Source of the DNA: Mycolicibacterium rufum
GTDB lineage: Bacteria; Actinomycetota; Actinomycetes; Mycobacteriales; Mycobacteriaceae
Direction of reading: 5' to 3'
NCBI RefSeq assembly: GCF_022374875.2
Contig: NZ_CP092427.2
Span: 2,976,001-3,040,000, forward strand
Length of the DNA stretch: 64,000 nt
In this document: positions 40,075 to 49,203 of the stretch, piece by piece
Layout of the letters: each line of letters begins with the position of its first letter
How positions within the stretch are numbered: the first letter of the stretch is position 1
Notes under the pieces: generated by a model
Seen by the model: the letters and a program-made list of their open reading frames with translations, nothing else
What the model was told of the DNA's origin: nothing
Databases searched by the model: none
Program-made: the position numbers and the translations under genes

Positions 40075-41415
40075 ATGCCTCACGATCCGAGCTTTGCCCC
40101 GACCCAATTGGCCGCCCGCGCGGCCTACCTGTTGCGCGGCAACGACCTCGGCACCATGACCACCGCGGCGCCGTTGCTGTACCCGCACATGTGGAGTTGG
40201 GACGCGGCGTTCGTGGCCATCGGCCTGGCCCCGCTGTCGGTCGAGCGCGCCGTCGTCGAACTCGACACGCTGCTGTCGGCCCAGTGGCGCAACGGCATGA
40301 TCCCGCACATCGTGTTCGCCAACGGTGTCGACGGATACTTTCCGGGGCCTGCGCGCTGGGCGTGTTCGGCGCTGTCACCGGACGCGCCGCGCGGGCGGCA
40401 CACCTCGGGCATCACCCAGCCGCCCGTGCACGCGATCGCCGTGCAGCGCATCCTCGATCACGCCCGCCGGCGCGGCCGGTCCACCCGCGCGGTCGCCGAC
40501 GCGTTCCTCGACCGCCGCTGGCCCGATCTGGTGCGCTGGCACCGCTGGCTCGCCGAGTGCCGGGATCAGCGTGGCCGCGGCCGCGTCACGGTGTACCACG
40601 GCTGGGAGTCCGGCATGGACAACTCGCCGCGCTGGGACAGCCCGTACGCCAACGTGATTCCCGGTGAGGTGCCCGAGTACCAGCGCGAGGACAACAAGAT
40701 CAACACCGACGCCAGCCAGCGGCCCAGCGACACGGAGTACGACCGCTACCTGTGGCTGGTCGAGGAGATGAAGGCCGTCCGCTACGACGACGAATTGCTG
40801 GCCAAAGCCATGAGTTTCGCGGTGGAGGACGTATTCGTCTCGGCGATCTTCTCGGTCGCGTGCCAGGTGCTGGCCGAGATCGGCGAGGACCACAAGCGTC
40901 CGCACGCCGACGTCAAGGACCTGTACGCGTGGGCGGAGCGCTTCCGCTCCGGCGTGGTCGCCACCACCGACGAACGAACCGGCGCGGCAAGGGATTACGA
41001 CGTGCGCGGCCAGCGGTGGATCGCGACCGAAACCGTGGCCCAGTTCGCGCCGCTGCTGTGCGGTGGCCTGCCGCACGACCGGGAGCGGGCGCTGATCCGG
41101 CTGCTCGAGGGGCCGCGGTTCAGCGGACATCCCGATCTGGCGTACGCGTTGATCCCGTCGACGTCGCCGGTGTCGCGGGACTTCCGGCCGCGTGAGTACT
41201 GGCGCGGTCCGGTGTGGCCGGTGATGACGTGGTTGTTCTCCTGGTGCTTCGCCCGGCGCGGCTGGGCCGAGCGCTCGTCGACGCTGCGGCGGGAGGGGTT
41301 GCGGCAGGCCAGCGACGGCACGTTCGCCGAGTACTACGAGCCGTTCACCGGGGAACCGCTGGGCAGCATGCAGCAGTCGTGGACCGCCGCGGCGGTGCTG
41401 GACTGGCTGGGCTGA
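40075..41415 (+). CDS. ggH: Glucosylglycerate hydrolase (GH63)
   Basis: 446 residues, the same length as the characterised M. hassiacum enzyme, which hydrolyses glucosylglycerate accumulated under nitrogen limitation. The (alpha/alpha)6 barrel motifs are present: YPHMWSWDAAFVAIGLAPLS near residue 36, HTSGITQPPVHA near 109, YHGWESGMDNSPRWDS with the predicted catalytic acid Asp182, and FAEYYEPFTGEPLGSMQQSW with Glu419. Numbering agrees exactly with the known catalytic pair. Start ATG 40075 with GGGAGGCG upstream. The neighbouring convergent MarR gene overlaps the 3' region closely (3 bases apart). Confidence 0.92.
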   Translation: MPHDPSFAPTQLAARAAYLLRGNDLGTMTTAAPLLYPHMWSWDAAFVAIGLAPLSVERAVVELDTLLSAQWRNGMIPHIVFANGVDGYFPGPARWACSALSPDAPRGRHTSGITQPPVHAIAVQRILDHARRRGRSTRAVADAFLDRRWPDLVRWHRWLAECRDQRGRGRVTVYHGWESGMDNSPRWDSPYANVIPGEVPEYQREDNKINTDASQRPSDTEYDRYLWLVEEMKAVRYDDELLAKAMSFAVEDVFVSAIFSVACQVLAEIGEDHKRPHADVKDLYAWAERFRSGVVATTDERTGAARDYDVRGQRWIATETVAQFAPLLCGGLPHDRERALIRLLEGPRFSGHPDLAYALIPSTSPVSRDFRPREYWRGPVWPVMTWLFSWCFARRGWAERSSTLRREGLRQASDGTFAEYYEPFTGEPLGSMQQSWTAAAVLDWLG

Positions 41416-41418
41416 GCG

Positions 41419-41859
41419 CTACTCGGCGATGCGCTCCAGCGGCGCGAGGGCCTTGGTGAGTGCCCCGAGTTCGTCCTCGCTGAGCTTGGCCAGCAGTTCG
41501 GCCAGGTGAGCCTGCCGGGAGGCCAGCGAGTCGCGGTGCTGGGCCAGACCCTCCGGGGTGATCTCGACCAGGACCGCCCGCAGATCCGACGGGTCCCGGG
41601 ACCGTTTGACCAGTCCGAGCTTCTCGAGTCGGCGAATCGCGACCGTGGTGGTCGGGGTGCGGACGCGTTCGTGGGCCGCCAGTTCGGTCATCCGCATCGG
41701 ACCCTGGTCCAGCAGCGTCAGCAGAATCGACAGCTGAGCGAGCGTCAGGTCGCCGGCGGTCGCCGTCTTCCCGGTGTGGCGGAGGACGGACATCACCTTG
41801 GCCAGCACGCGCTGCAATTCGCCCGCGACCTCGCTGACCTGCGTCTCCGTGCCCGTCAT
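41419..41859 (-). CDS. MarR family transcriptional regulator (Rv0042c homologue)
   Basis: 146-residue winged-helix dimer. LTLAQLSILLTLLDQGPMRM, the recognition helix region VRTPTTTVAIRRLEKLGLVKRSRD and the wing DLRAVLVEITPEG are typical. Ligand and targets unknown. The 78 bases between it and the ABC transporter genes upstream on the same strand could carry its operator, but no clear dyad is visible. Confidence 0.9.
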   Translation of the reverse strand: MTGTETQVSEVAGELQRVLAKVMSVLRHTGKTATAGDLTLAQLSILLTLLDQGPMRMTELAAHERVRTPTTTVAIRRLEKLGLVKRSRDPSDLRAVLVEITPEGLAQHRDSLASRQAHLAELLAKLSEDELGALTKALAPLERIAE

Positions 41860-41937
41860 AATTTCGCCAGTCTAACCTGTCGGGGGCTTGCGGACCCTCC
41901 GGTCAGCGGCTTTGGGGAAAAAAACTTGACAGGGGCG

Positions 41938-42675
41938 TCAAAGCACCTGCGACAGGAAGCGCTGGAGGCGCTCGGTCTCCGCCTTCTCGAACACCTGCTC
42001 CGGCGGCCCGGTCTCGACGACCTGCCCGCGGTCCATGAACACGACGGTGTCGGCGAACGACCGCGCGAAATCCATCTCGTGGGTGACGATCACCATCGTC
42101 ATGCCGTCGGCGCCCAGTTCGGCGATCAAGGCCAGCACCCCTTTGACGAGTTCGGGGTCGAGCGCCGAGGTCGCCTCGTCGAAGAACATCACCTGCGGCG
42201 ACATCGCCAGCGCCCGCGCGATGGCGACGCGTTGCTGCTGGCCGCCGGACAGCGTGGTCGGCCGCACCTCGGCCTTGTGCCGCAGGCCGACCCGGTCCAG
42301 CTGCGCGAGACCGAGTTCGCGGGCGGCGTCGGCGTCCAGGCCTTTGAGCCGCCGTGGCGCCAGCGTCACGTTGTCGAGCACACTGCGGTGGGGGAACAAC
42401 TGAAACTGCTGGAACACCATGCCGATTCGTTGCCGCAGCTGGTCGGGGTCGTCCCGCAGCACCGAACGCCCGTCGAGCAGGATGTCGCCGCGGTCGGGTT
42501 CGTAGAGCCGGTTGAGGGTGCGCAGCAGGGTGGACTTCCCGGACCCGGACGGTCCGATCACCGCCGTCGAGGTTCCCGCGGCGACGTCCAGGTCGACGCC
42601 GCGCAGCACGGCGTTGGGGCCGAAGGACAGGTGCAGGTCGGTGGCGGCCAGCGATACCGCGGTCGGCGTCGTCAT
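41938..42675 (-). CDS. glnQ: Polar amino acid ABC transporter ATP-binding protein (GlnQ-like)
   Basis: 245 residues. Walker A GPSGSGKSTLLRTLNRL, Q-loop QRIGMVFQQFQLFPH, signature LSGGQQQRVAIARAL and Walker B VMFFDEATSALDPE identify the amino-acid-importer ATPase class. The ATG at 42675 shares one base with the stop of the fused binding protein-permease gene upstream (TGATG). Confidence 0.92.
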   Translation of the reverse strand: MTTPTAVSLAATDLHLSFGPNAVLRGVDLDVAAGTSTAVIGPSGSGKSTLLRTLNRLYEPDRGDILLDGRSVLRDDPDQLRQRIGMVFQQFQLFPHRSVLDNVTLAPRRLKGLDADAARELGLAQLDRVGLRHKAEVRPTTLSGGQQQRVAIARALAMSPQVMFFDEATSALDPELVKGVLALIAELGADGMTMVIVTHEMDFARSFADTVVFMDRGQVVETGPPEQVFEKAETERLQRFLSQVL

Positions 42676-44471
42676 CAGTTCATCTCCTGGGAGGTCGAGG
42701 TCAGCAGCGGGTCCTCCTCGTCGGGCCGACGGCCGCGCCGCAGCCGGGTGTCGATGAAGTTCACCAGGTGGGTCAGCGGGATCGTCAGCGCCAGGTAGAA
42801 CAGGCCGGCGGCCACCAGCGGCGACAGGTTGCCGGTCTGCGCGTTGAGGTCGCGACCGACCTGGAAGAGCTCGCGCTGATTGGCGATCAGCCCCAGGAAG
42901 TACACCAGCGACGACGCCTTGAGCAGCGAGATGAACTGGTTCATCAGCGCGGGCAGCACGCGGCGCACGCCCTGCGGGATGACGACCAGCCGCATCGAGG
43001 TCGCGTAGCTGAATCCGAGCGCGCGCGACGCCTCCAGCTGTCCGGGATCCACGCTCTGGATGCCGGATCGGAAGATCTCGCCCACGTAGGCCGCAGCCAT
43101 CAAGCCGAGCGCAGCGATGCCCAGTGGATACGGGTTGTTCCCGGTCAGCTGTCCGACCACCGGGCCGATGCCCAGCCCGATCAGCAGGATGATCACCACT
43201 TCGGGCAGGCCGCGGAAGATGTCGGTGTAGATGCGGGCGGGCCAGCGCAGGAACCGAGAGGTCGAGATCCCGGCGACGGCGAGCGCCATGCCGAGCACGA
43301 GGCCGATCACGCTGGCGGCGAAGGTCAGGATCAGCGTGTTGGGCAGACCGGTCTTGAACAGGTCCGGGATGGCCTGCTTGTAGAGGTCCCAGTCCAGGAA
43401 CGACGCGGCCAGTTGGGACAGCGTCGACGGCGGCGCCGACGCCTGCGCGGGGGCGCCCTTGGACTGGTTCTCCGCGGCGATGGCGGTGAAGTCGGGCAGC
43501 TTCGGTTCGGGCGCGGCCTTGGATCCGGGCTTCCAGCCCGGCGGCAGGGCGCGTGGCACCCAGTCGGTGTACAGCCGCGACCAGGTGCCGTCGGCGATGA
43601 CCGCGTCGAGGCCGGAGTTCAGGGCGTCGATCAGCGGCTGGTTGTCCTTGGCGACCGCCCACGCCACGAAATTGTCCAAGCTGAACGTGTTTTCGACGAT
43701 CTCGGCCGGGTCGCCCGGCTGTACCGTGCCCTGCGCCTGCTGCGACGGCGCGACCCACGCGTCGAGCTGGCGGGTCTTGAGGCTCGCGTAGAGCGTGCTG
43801 TAGTCGGGGAACTTGACGGGCTGCAGCTTGAGGGTGTCGATGACATAGGCCTCCTGCACCGTGCCCTGCACGACGCCGATGCGCTGACCCGCGGCCAGTT
43901 GGTCGAACCCGGTGATCGGCGAGCCCTGCGGAACCACCAGCGAGAAGTAGCCGAAGTCGTAGCCGTTGGTGAAGCCGACGGTCTGCCGCCGGGCGTCGGT
44001 GGTGGTGATGGACGAGGAGCCGACATCGAAGCGGCGCGACGCGACCTGGGCCAGCAGGCCGGAGAACTCGGTGCCGACGAAGTTGATCTTCAGGCCCAGC
44101 TTGTCGGCGACCGCGCGCAGCAGTTCGTTGTCGAACCCGGTGAACTGGCCTGAGGAGTCGATACAGATGCTGGGCGGCGCGTCCGAGAGCGTGCCGACGG
44201 TCAGGGTGCCCGGGCTGGAGAGCCCCAGCGCGTTGACGTCGATGTCCTGCAGCGGACGGACCCCGGGGGTCGTGTACTTGTCCTCGGCCGGTCCTTTCGC
44301 CGCGGCCGCCAGGTTCGTCGGCAGGGCACTGGCGCTCTGGATGCCCGGCGGCGCGCACTGGTCCACCTGCGCGCCGGCCGGAGCGGCCAGCCCCATCGCC
44401 GCGATCATCGTCGCGACCAGGACCAGAGCAAAAGTTCTCACGGTCAGGCGCGGTACCCGCATGCTGCTCAT
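42675..44471 (-). CDS. Amino acid ABC transporter, substrate-binding protein fused to permease
   Basis: About 598 residues. A signal peptide (FALVLVATMIAAMGLAAPAGA) is followed by a type 3 periplasmic binding-protein domain at about 85-320 (TLTVGTLSDAPPSICIDSSG, GFDNELLRAVADKLGL, GTWSRLYTDWVP). The permease part begins at about 380 (GLPNTLILTFAASVIGLVLG) and has the EAA-type loop EASRALGFSYATSMRLVVIP. With GlnQ this is a complete importer in two genes. The ligand, glutamine or another polar amino acid, is inferred from family. ATG 44471 (MSSMRVPRL) preferred; ATG 44462 possible. Confidence 0.88.
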   Translation of the reverse strand: MSSMRVPRLTVRTFALVLVATMIAAMGLAAPAGAQVDQCAPPGIQSASALPTNLAAAAKGPAEDKYTTPGVRPLQDIDVNALGLSSPGTLTVGTLSDAPPSICIDSSGQFTGFDNELLRAVADKLGLKINFVGTEFSGLLAQVASRRFDVGSSSITTTDARRQTVGFTNGYDFGYFSLVVPQGSPITGFDQLAAGQRIGVVQGTVQEAYVIDTLKLQPVKFPDYSTLYASLKTRQLDAWVAPSQQAQGTVQPGDPAEIVENTFSLDNFVAWAVAKDNQPLIDALNSGLDAVIADGTWSRLYTDWVPRALPPGWKPGSKAAPEPKLPDFTAIAAENQSKGAPAQASAPPSTLSQLAASFLDWDLYKQAIPDLFKTGLPNTLILTFAASVIGLVLGMALAVAGISTSRFLRWPARIYTDIFRGLPEVVIILLIGLGIGPVVGQLTGNNPYPLGIAALGLMAAAYVGEIFRSGIQSVDPGQLEASRALGFSYATSMRLVVIPQGVRRVLPALMNQFISLLKASSLVYFLGLIANQRELFQVGRDLNAQTGNLSPLVAAGLFYLALTIPLTHLVNFIDTRLRRGRRPDEEDPLLTSTSQEMN

Positions 44472-44542
44472 CTCAAGCAACGTAGTGGCCCTCGCTCAGC
44501 GGCCGGAAGGTTCGGCTCAATCGGAATGCAATGCCGGCCGGG

Positions 44543-45343
44543 TCAGCCGGCGCGGCGATCCCGCCAGCGGCACAGCGCCTCGGCCTTGGACAGGTCGTAG
44601 TCGGGACCGTTGACACCGATCGTCAACAGCGTGACTCCGAGGTCGACCAGAGCGTCGGCTCCGGCGAGCATGGCGTCCTCGCTTCCCTCGGGAACACCGG
44701 AGGAGCGCTCGATCGCCGAGGGGTCGCGGCCGACGTCCGCGCAGTGCCGGTCGAGCACCTCGGCCTTGCCAGGGTAGGTGGAGCGGTCGGTGAAGCCGTG
44801 CCAGATGTCGGCGTGTTCGGCCACCAGCCGCAGGGTCTTCTTCTCGCCCTGCCCCCCGATGAGGATCGGAATGTCGCGCAGCGGAGCGGGATTGAGCTTG
44901 CCCAGCCGGGACTCGATGCGCGGCAACGCCCCTGCGAGGTCGTCCAGGCGGCTGCCCGCGGTGCCGAACTCATAGCCGTACTCGTCGTAATCCTTCTGCT
45001 TCCATCCCGATCCGATGCCGAGGATGAGCCGGCCGTCGGAGATGTGGTCGACGGTGCGGGCCATGTCGGCCAGCAGTTCGGGGTTGCGGTAGGAGTTGCA
45101 GGTGACCAGGGCGCCGATCTCGATGCGCGAGGTCTGCTCGGCCCACGCGGCGAGCATCGTCCAGCATTCGTAGTGGGCGCCCTCGGGGTCGCCGTACAGC
45201 GGGAAGAAGTGATCCCAGTTGAACGCGACGTCGACGCCGATGTCCTCGCAACGGCGCACCGCATCCCGGATGTGGCGGTACTCGGTCGAGTGTTGGGGTT
45301 GCAGTTGCACGCCGATGCGCACAGGCCGGGTGGGGGAGGTCAT
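44543..45343 (-). CDS. LLM-class F420-dependent oxidoreductase (Rv0044c homologue)
   Basis: 266-residue TIM-barrel protein. IGVQLQPQHSTEYRHIRDA, GVDVAFNWDHFFPLYGDPEG, EIGALVTCNSYRNPELLADMA and GRLILGIGSGWKQKDYDEYG are the luciferase-like monooxygenase signature of F420-binding mycobacterial enzymes; LIGGQGEKKTLRLVAEHADI follows. Substrate unknown. ATG 45343 has GGGGGAGG just upstream. Confidence 0.88.
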   Translation of the reverse strand: MTSPTRPVRIGVQLQPQHSTEYRHIRDAVRRCEDIGVDVAFNWDHFFPLYGDPEGAHYECWTMLAAWAEQTSRIEIGALVTCNSYRNPELLADMARTVDHISDGRLILGIGSGWKQKDYDEYGYEFGTAGSRLDDLAGALPRIESRLGKLNPAPLRDIPILIGGQGEKKTLRLVAEHADIWHGFTDRSTYPGKAEVLDRHCADVGRDPSAIERSSGVPEGSEDAMLAGADALVDLGVTLLTIGVNGPDYDLSKAEALCRWRDRRAG

Positions 45344-45361
45344 GCCTCAAGATAGCCCCTG

Positions 45362-45421
45362 GCGAGCAGACACAAACTCGGGTGATTTCGCCCTGAAGAG
45401 CACGAGTTCGCGTCTGCTCGC
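45362..45421. repeat. Intergenic inverted repeat (19-bp arms)
   Basis: GCGAGCAGACACAAACTCG (45362-45380) is the inverted partner of 45403-45421, matching at 17 of 19 bases with a 22-base spacer. It lies between the phoX stop and the LLM gene start. It may act as a phoX terminator or be a dispersed intergenic palindrome; no T-run follows. Confidence 0.7.
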
Positions 45422-45429
45422 GGGGAAGA

Positions 45430-47499
45430 CTATGTGCCGATCTGGCCGTTGTCCTTCCACACCGCCACCACCGATGGCCGCGCTGTGCCGTTGCCGCCCT
45501 CGGGCCAGCGCGACAGCGGATCGTCGATGCTGTTGTCGTCGTTCTCGCCGGGGTGCTGCACACACACCGTCACCAACGAGTCGGTGACGACGGGCCCGCA
45601 GGTCTCCGCCCCCAGCGGCACGGTCAGGAACTGTTTCACCTCACCGCGGTTCGGCCCGTCGAGGGCGACGGCGAACAGCCCGTCGTTGGAGTCGAGCGCG
45701 TTGCCGTCGGTGGAGATCCACAGGTTGCCGTGGCCGTCGAAGGCCAGATTGTCCGGACACGAGATCGGGCTGACCTTGCTCTTGTCGAAGCCGGCGAAGT
45801 AGGTGTCGGCCGCCTTCGGGTCACCGCACACCAGCAGCAGCTCCCAGGTGAAGTCGGTGCCCGCATGGTTGTCGGTGATCTCGAGGACCTGACCGCTCTT
45901 GTTGTCGTTGCGCGGGTTCGCGGCGTCGGGGGCGGCCTCGCCGGGCGCGCCGCGCTCGTCGTTGTTGGTCAGCGCGACATAGACCTTGCCGGTTTTCGGG
46001 TTCGCCTCGAAGTCCTCGGGCCGGTCCATCTTGGTGGCGCCGGCCTTGTCGGCGGCCATCCGGGTGAACACCGCGGCTTCCTGCGCGGTGACGCCGTCGA
46101 CCAGCGACTGCGCCTGTGCGCCGGGTCCGCTGCGCAGCAACGGCAACCAGGTACCGGTGCCGCTGAACGATCCCTTGGCCGGCAGCGTGCCCGAGCCGTC
46201 GATCTGTGCGGGCGGGATGTCGCTGGAGAGCTTGGCGACGTACAGCGTGCCCTCGTCGAGGATCGTCATGTTGTGTGCCATGGCGGCGGGATCGGTGCCG
46301 GGTTGCACCTTCTTGGCGGACACGAACTTGTACATGTAGTCGAAGCGTTGGTCGTCGCCGGTGTAGGCGACCACGGTGCCGTCGTCGGTGACGTAGATGG
46401 TGGCGCCCTCGTGCTTGAGTCGTCCCATCGCCGAGTGCTTGACCGGGGTCGAGGCGGGGTCCCACGGGTTCAGCTCGACGACGTAGCCGAACCGGTTGAC
46501 CTCGTTGGGCGTCGTCGTCAGGTCGAAGCGGGGGTCGAACGTCTCCCACTTGAGCGCGGTCGGTTCGGCTTCCACGCCATAGCGGTCTCTGCGGTCGGCG
46601 TCCACCGGGCCGGGAGCGGGCGCGCCCTCGGCGGCACCGAAGTACTCATGGAAGTTCTCCTCGCCGGACAGCACCGTGCCCCACGGCGTCACGCCGCCTG
46701 AGCAGTTAGCGAAGGTGCCTGCCACCGTGCGGCCTGCCGGGTCGGCGGCGGTCTTGACGAAGTCGCTGCCCGCGGCGGGACCGGTCAGCGTGAAGGGGGT
46801 GTCGGCGGTGACGCGCCGGTTGTAGCTGCCCATGACCGGTTTCAGGCCCTCGGGCGTGCGCTCCACCTCGACCACCCCCATGCCGACGGCGGCGATCTCG
46901 ACGTCGAACTGCTCGCGGGTTGGGGCATCGGCGTCGTAGCCGGGGAACATGAACTGCGGTGTGACGTATTCGAAGTTGGTCACCAGCAGGAAGCGGTCCT
47001 GCCGCCCCGGGATCGGCAGTAGCCCGGCGAAGTCGTTGTTGAAGCCGAACTGGCCGCGCTGCGCGGCGCCGGTCTGCTTGGCGACGTCGAACGCGGGCGC
47101 GCCGGGCAGGATCGGATCGCCCCAGCTGATGACGACGGCCTGCCGGTAGCCGTCGGCGACGACGACCGCGTCCTCGCTGTTGGGTGCCACCGACGCGAAG
47201 TTCATCCCGGGCGGCGGGGAGGCCGGCGACGACGCCGACGACGACGTGGGCGCGGGCTGGGTCGGGGAGGAGCAGGCCGCGAGCGCGGATCCGGCGCCGA
47301 CGGCGAGCACGGCGACGCTGCCGGCCTGCAGGATCGACCGGCGGGAGACGGCCTTGGCGATGTCGCCGAAGTACTCGTTGTCGCTGCGGTTGGGCACCGG
47401 CTTGGAGCACGCGTCGCCGCACTTGTAGACGCAGGTGATGTGTTGCCGACGGGACTTCCCGTCGTGGCTGACGAACAGGTTCAGCGGCACGAGCGCCAT
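45430..47499 (-). CDS. phoX: PhoX-family alkaline phosphatase
   Basis: 689 residues of the PhoX/DUF839 family, calcium/iron-dependent phosphatases exported by the Tat pathway. The twin-arginine motif is SRRSILQAGSVAVLAVG near residue 52, followed by a possible lipobox (LAAC). Family motifs include FNNDFAGLLP, NCSGGVTPWGTVLSGEENFHEYF, RFGYVVELNPWDP, DRPEDFEANPKTGKVYVALTNN and PDNLAFDGHGNLWISTDGN. It would release phosphate from organic esters in the envelope. Start ATG 47499. Confidence 0.9.
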   Translation of the reverse strand: MALVPLNLFVSHDGKSRRQHITCVYKCGDACSKPVPNRSDNEYFGDIAKAVSRRSILQAGSVAVLAVGAGSALAACSSPTQPAPTSSSASSPASPPPGMNFASVAPNSEDAVVVADGYRQAVVISWGDPILPGAPAFDVAKQTGAAQRGQFGFNNDFAGLLPIPGRQDRFLLVTNFEYVTPQFMFPGYDADAPTREQFDVEIAAVGMGVVEVERTPEGLKPVMGSYNRRVTADTPFTLTGPAAGSDFVKTAADPAGRTVAGTFANCSGGVTPWGTVLSGEENFHEYFGAAEGAPAPGPVDADRRDRYGVEAEPTALKWETFDPRFDLTTTPNEVNRFGYVVELNPWDPASTPVKHSAMGRLKHEGATIYVTDDGTVVAYTGDDQRFDYMYKFVSAKKVQPGTDPAAMAHNMTILDEGTLYVAKLSSDIPPAQIDGSGTLPAKGSFSGTGTWLPLLRSGPGAQAQSLVDGVTAQEAAVFTRMAADKAGATKMDRPEDFEANPKTGKVYVALTNNDERGAPGEAAPDAANPRNDNKSGQVLEITDNHAGTDFTWELLLVCGDPKAADTYFAGFDKSKVSPISCPDNLAFDGHGNLWISTDGNALDSNDGLFAVALDGPNRGEVKQFLTVPLGAETCGPVVTDSLVTVCVQHPGENDDNSIDDPLSRWPEGGNGTARPSVVAVWKDNGQIGT

Positions 47500-47709
47500 G
47501 AGATCTTCGGTTCCTTCCGACGCAGACTTGGGCCGCGGGCTGGGCGGCGGTCGGCGTGAACTTACGGCAGCAGGGCCATCAGCAGACGTCCAGCGGGTGA
47601 ACAGCCGGTAGCCAGGTTCCTGGCGGGTTTCCCGCCAGACAGCAAATTTGCTGCGTCCTCCGTTGCGGGCGGTATAGCGTCTCCCTCAATGCTTACGAAG
47701 GAGTCAATA

Positions 47710-49203
47710 ATGCCGAGGGCGAACATGCGATGGCTCACACTGGCCGCGGCGTCGGCGGGGGCGGGAGTCGCGGTGGTGGGTGCCGCGCTGCTCGGCCCGC
47801 AGGTGGGCGTCGCCTCGGCCGACCCGACGGACGAGACGTCGGCATCCTCGAGCACCGGCGAAGCCTCTGCCGCGGCCACCCCACCGCGGCGTGCCCGGCT
47901 GGCCGAGGTCAGGCGCGCACGCGCCGCGGAGGCCGAGTCCCGTCGGGCCGAGCGTCGGCTCCGCGCGGGCGCCTCCGCATCCGACGAGACCGCCTCGGCC
48001 ACTGCGCAGGAGGAGACCGCGACCGCGGCGGAGTCGGCGCAGCCGCAGCGACGCGCGCTGGGGAACAAGCCCCCCACGGTCGTCCCAGAGCAGCTCACCG
48101 GCGTGATCGACGGGCCGATCACCGGCACGGTGGGTGCGACCGACCCCGAGGGCGATCCGCTGACCTACCGGATCCGGCGGGCGCCGCGGGAGGGCTCGGT
48201 GCAACTCGCCGACGACGGGACCTACACCTACACCCCCAACGACCAGTTCGACGGCGTCGACACCTTCCGCGTCGCCGTCCTCGACGGCAACCCGTGGCGG
48301 CCGTGGGGGACCAGCGCCACGTCGCTGATCAACCAGGGCGCGGTGACGTTCGTGTTCACCTACACCCAGGGTGCGCAGTACTGGACGCCGGAGCGGCGCC
48401 AAGCACTCGCCGATGCGGCGAACGATCTGCTGGTCACCTTCCGGGTGAACAAGCCGGTCACCCTGACGTACACAGTGACCGGCGAAGAAGATCCGGAGGG
48501 GGATTCGCTGGCCTCTGCGGGCAGTGACTTGACCAGCCAGCGGCGCGGTTTCTGGCCGCTCGTCGTGCAGGAGAAGCTGCAGACCGGACGGGACCTCAAC
48601 GGGCAGGCCGCAGACGGCGAGATCCATTGGAACTTCGGCTACCCGTGGGGTCTCGGGGACGCGGTCGGCGCCGACGAGTACGACTTCACCACGACGGCTG
48701 TGCACGAACTGCTCCACTCCTTCGGATTCCTGTCCGTGATCCAGGCGCCCGGAGAGAACGCGGAGCCCGTCTGGTCGACCTTCGACCGGTACGTCAGGAC
48801 GGCCGACGGCAGGTCGCCCTTCACCATCGGCCACCGGTGGATATCCCGGTACGACCCGCAGCTGACCGGCGCCGACGGCGGACTGTTCTTCGGCGGCTCC
48901 AATGCGGTCGCTGCCTACGGCGGTCTGGTCCCGCTGTACACACCCGACCCGTTCGAAGAGGGCAGCTCGACGAGCCACCTCGACGACACCGTCTTCACCG
49001 GGGTGAACGAAAAGATCATGAATGCCGCCACCGGCACCGGGCCCGGCGTGCGGGTGTTGAGCGCGGTGGAGCTGGGAATTCTGAAGGACCTCGGTTATCG
49101 GGTGGTGATGCCGCAGAATTCGGCGCTCGCCGCGATTGGTCTGCTGGTGCTGGTCTGGCGACGCCGCAAGACCGCAGGCTCAGTCCGCGAGGACACCGCG
49201 TAG
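47710..49203 (+). CDS. Secreted zinc metalloprotease-like protein with C-terminal anchor
   Basis: 497 residues from ATG 47710, which follows an AAGGAG ribosome binding site. A signal peptide (RWLTLAAASAGAGVAVVGAA to VASA) leads into an Ala/Arg/Glu-rich region, then an Ig/cadherin-like repeat (GDPLTYRIRRAPREGSVQLA, DGTYTYTPNDQFDGVDTFRV). The catalytic domain has TTAVHELLHSFGF, a HExxHxxGF zinc motif, and IMNAATGTGPGVRV, a likely Met-turn. The protein ends with a hydrophobic helix and basic residues (ALAAIGLLVLVWRRRK), suggesting cell-surface retention. Substrate unknown. The last 24 bases overlap the convergent hydrolase gene. Confidence 0.82.
   Translation: MPRANMRWLTLAAASAGAGVAVVGAALLGPQVGVASADPTDETSASSSTGEASAAATPPRRARLAEVRRARAAEAESRRAERRLRAGASASDETASATAQEETATAAESAQPQRRALGNKPPTVVPEQLTGVIDGPITGTVGATDPEGDPLTYRIRRAPREGSVQLADDGTYTYTPNDQFDGVDTFRVAVLDGNPWRPWGTSATSLINQGAVTFVFTYTQGAQYWTPERRQALADAANDLLVTFRVNKPVTLTYTVTGEEDPEGDSLASAGSDLTSQRRGFWPLVVQEKLQTGRDLNGQAADGEIHWNFGYPWGLGDAVGADEYDFTTTAVHELLHSFGFLSVIQAPGENAEPVWSTFDRYVRTADGRSPFTIGHRWISRYDPQLTGADGGLFFGGSNAVAAYGGLVPLYTPDPFEEGSSTSHLDDTVFTGVNEKIMNAATGTGPGVRVLSAVELGILKDLGYRVVMPQNSALAAIGLLVLVWRRRKTAGSVREDTA

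Noticed and set aside
42676..44358. Extension of glnQ upstream to 806 codons
   Set aside because: The extra part overlaps the binding protein-permease gene in another frame and has shadow composition.
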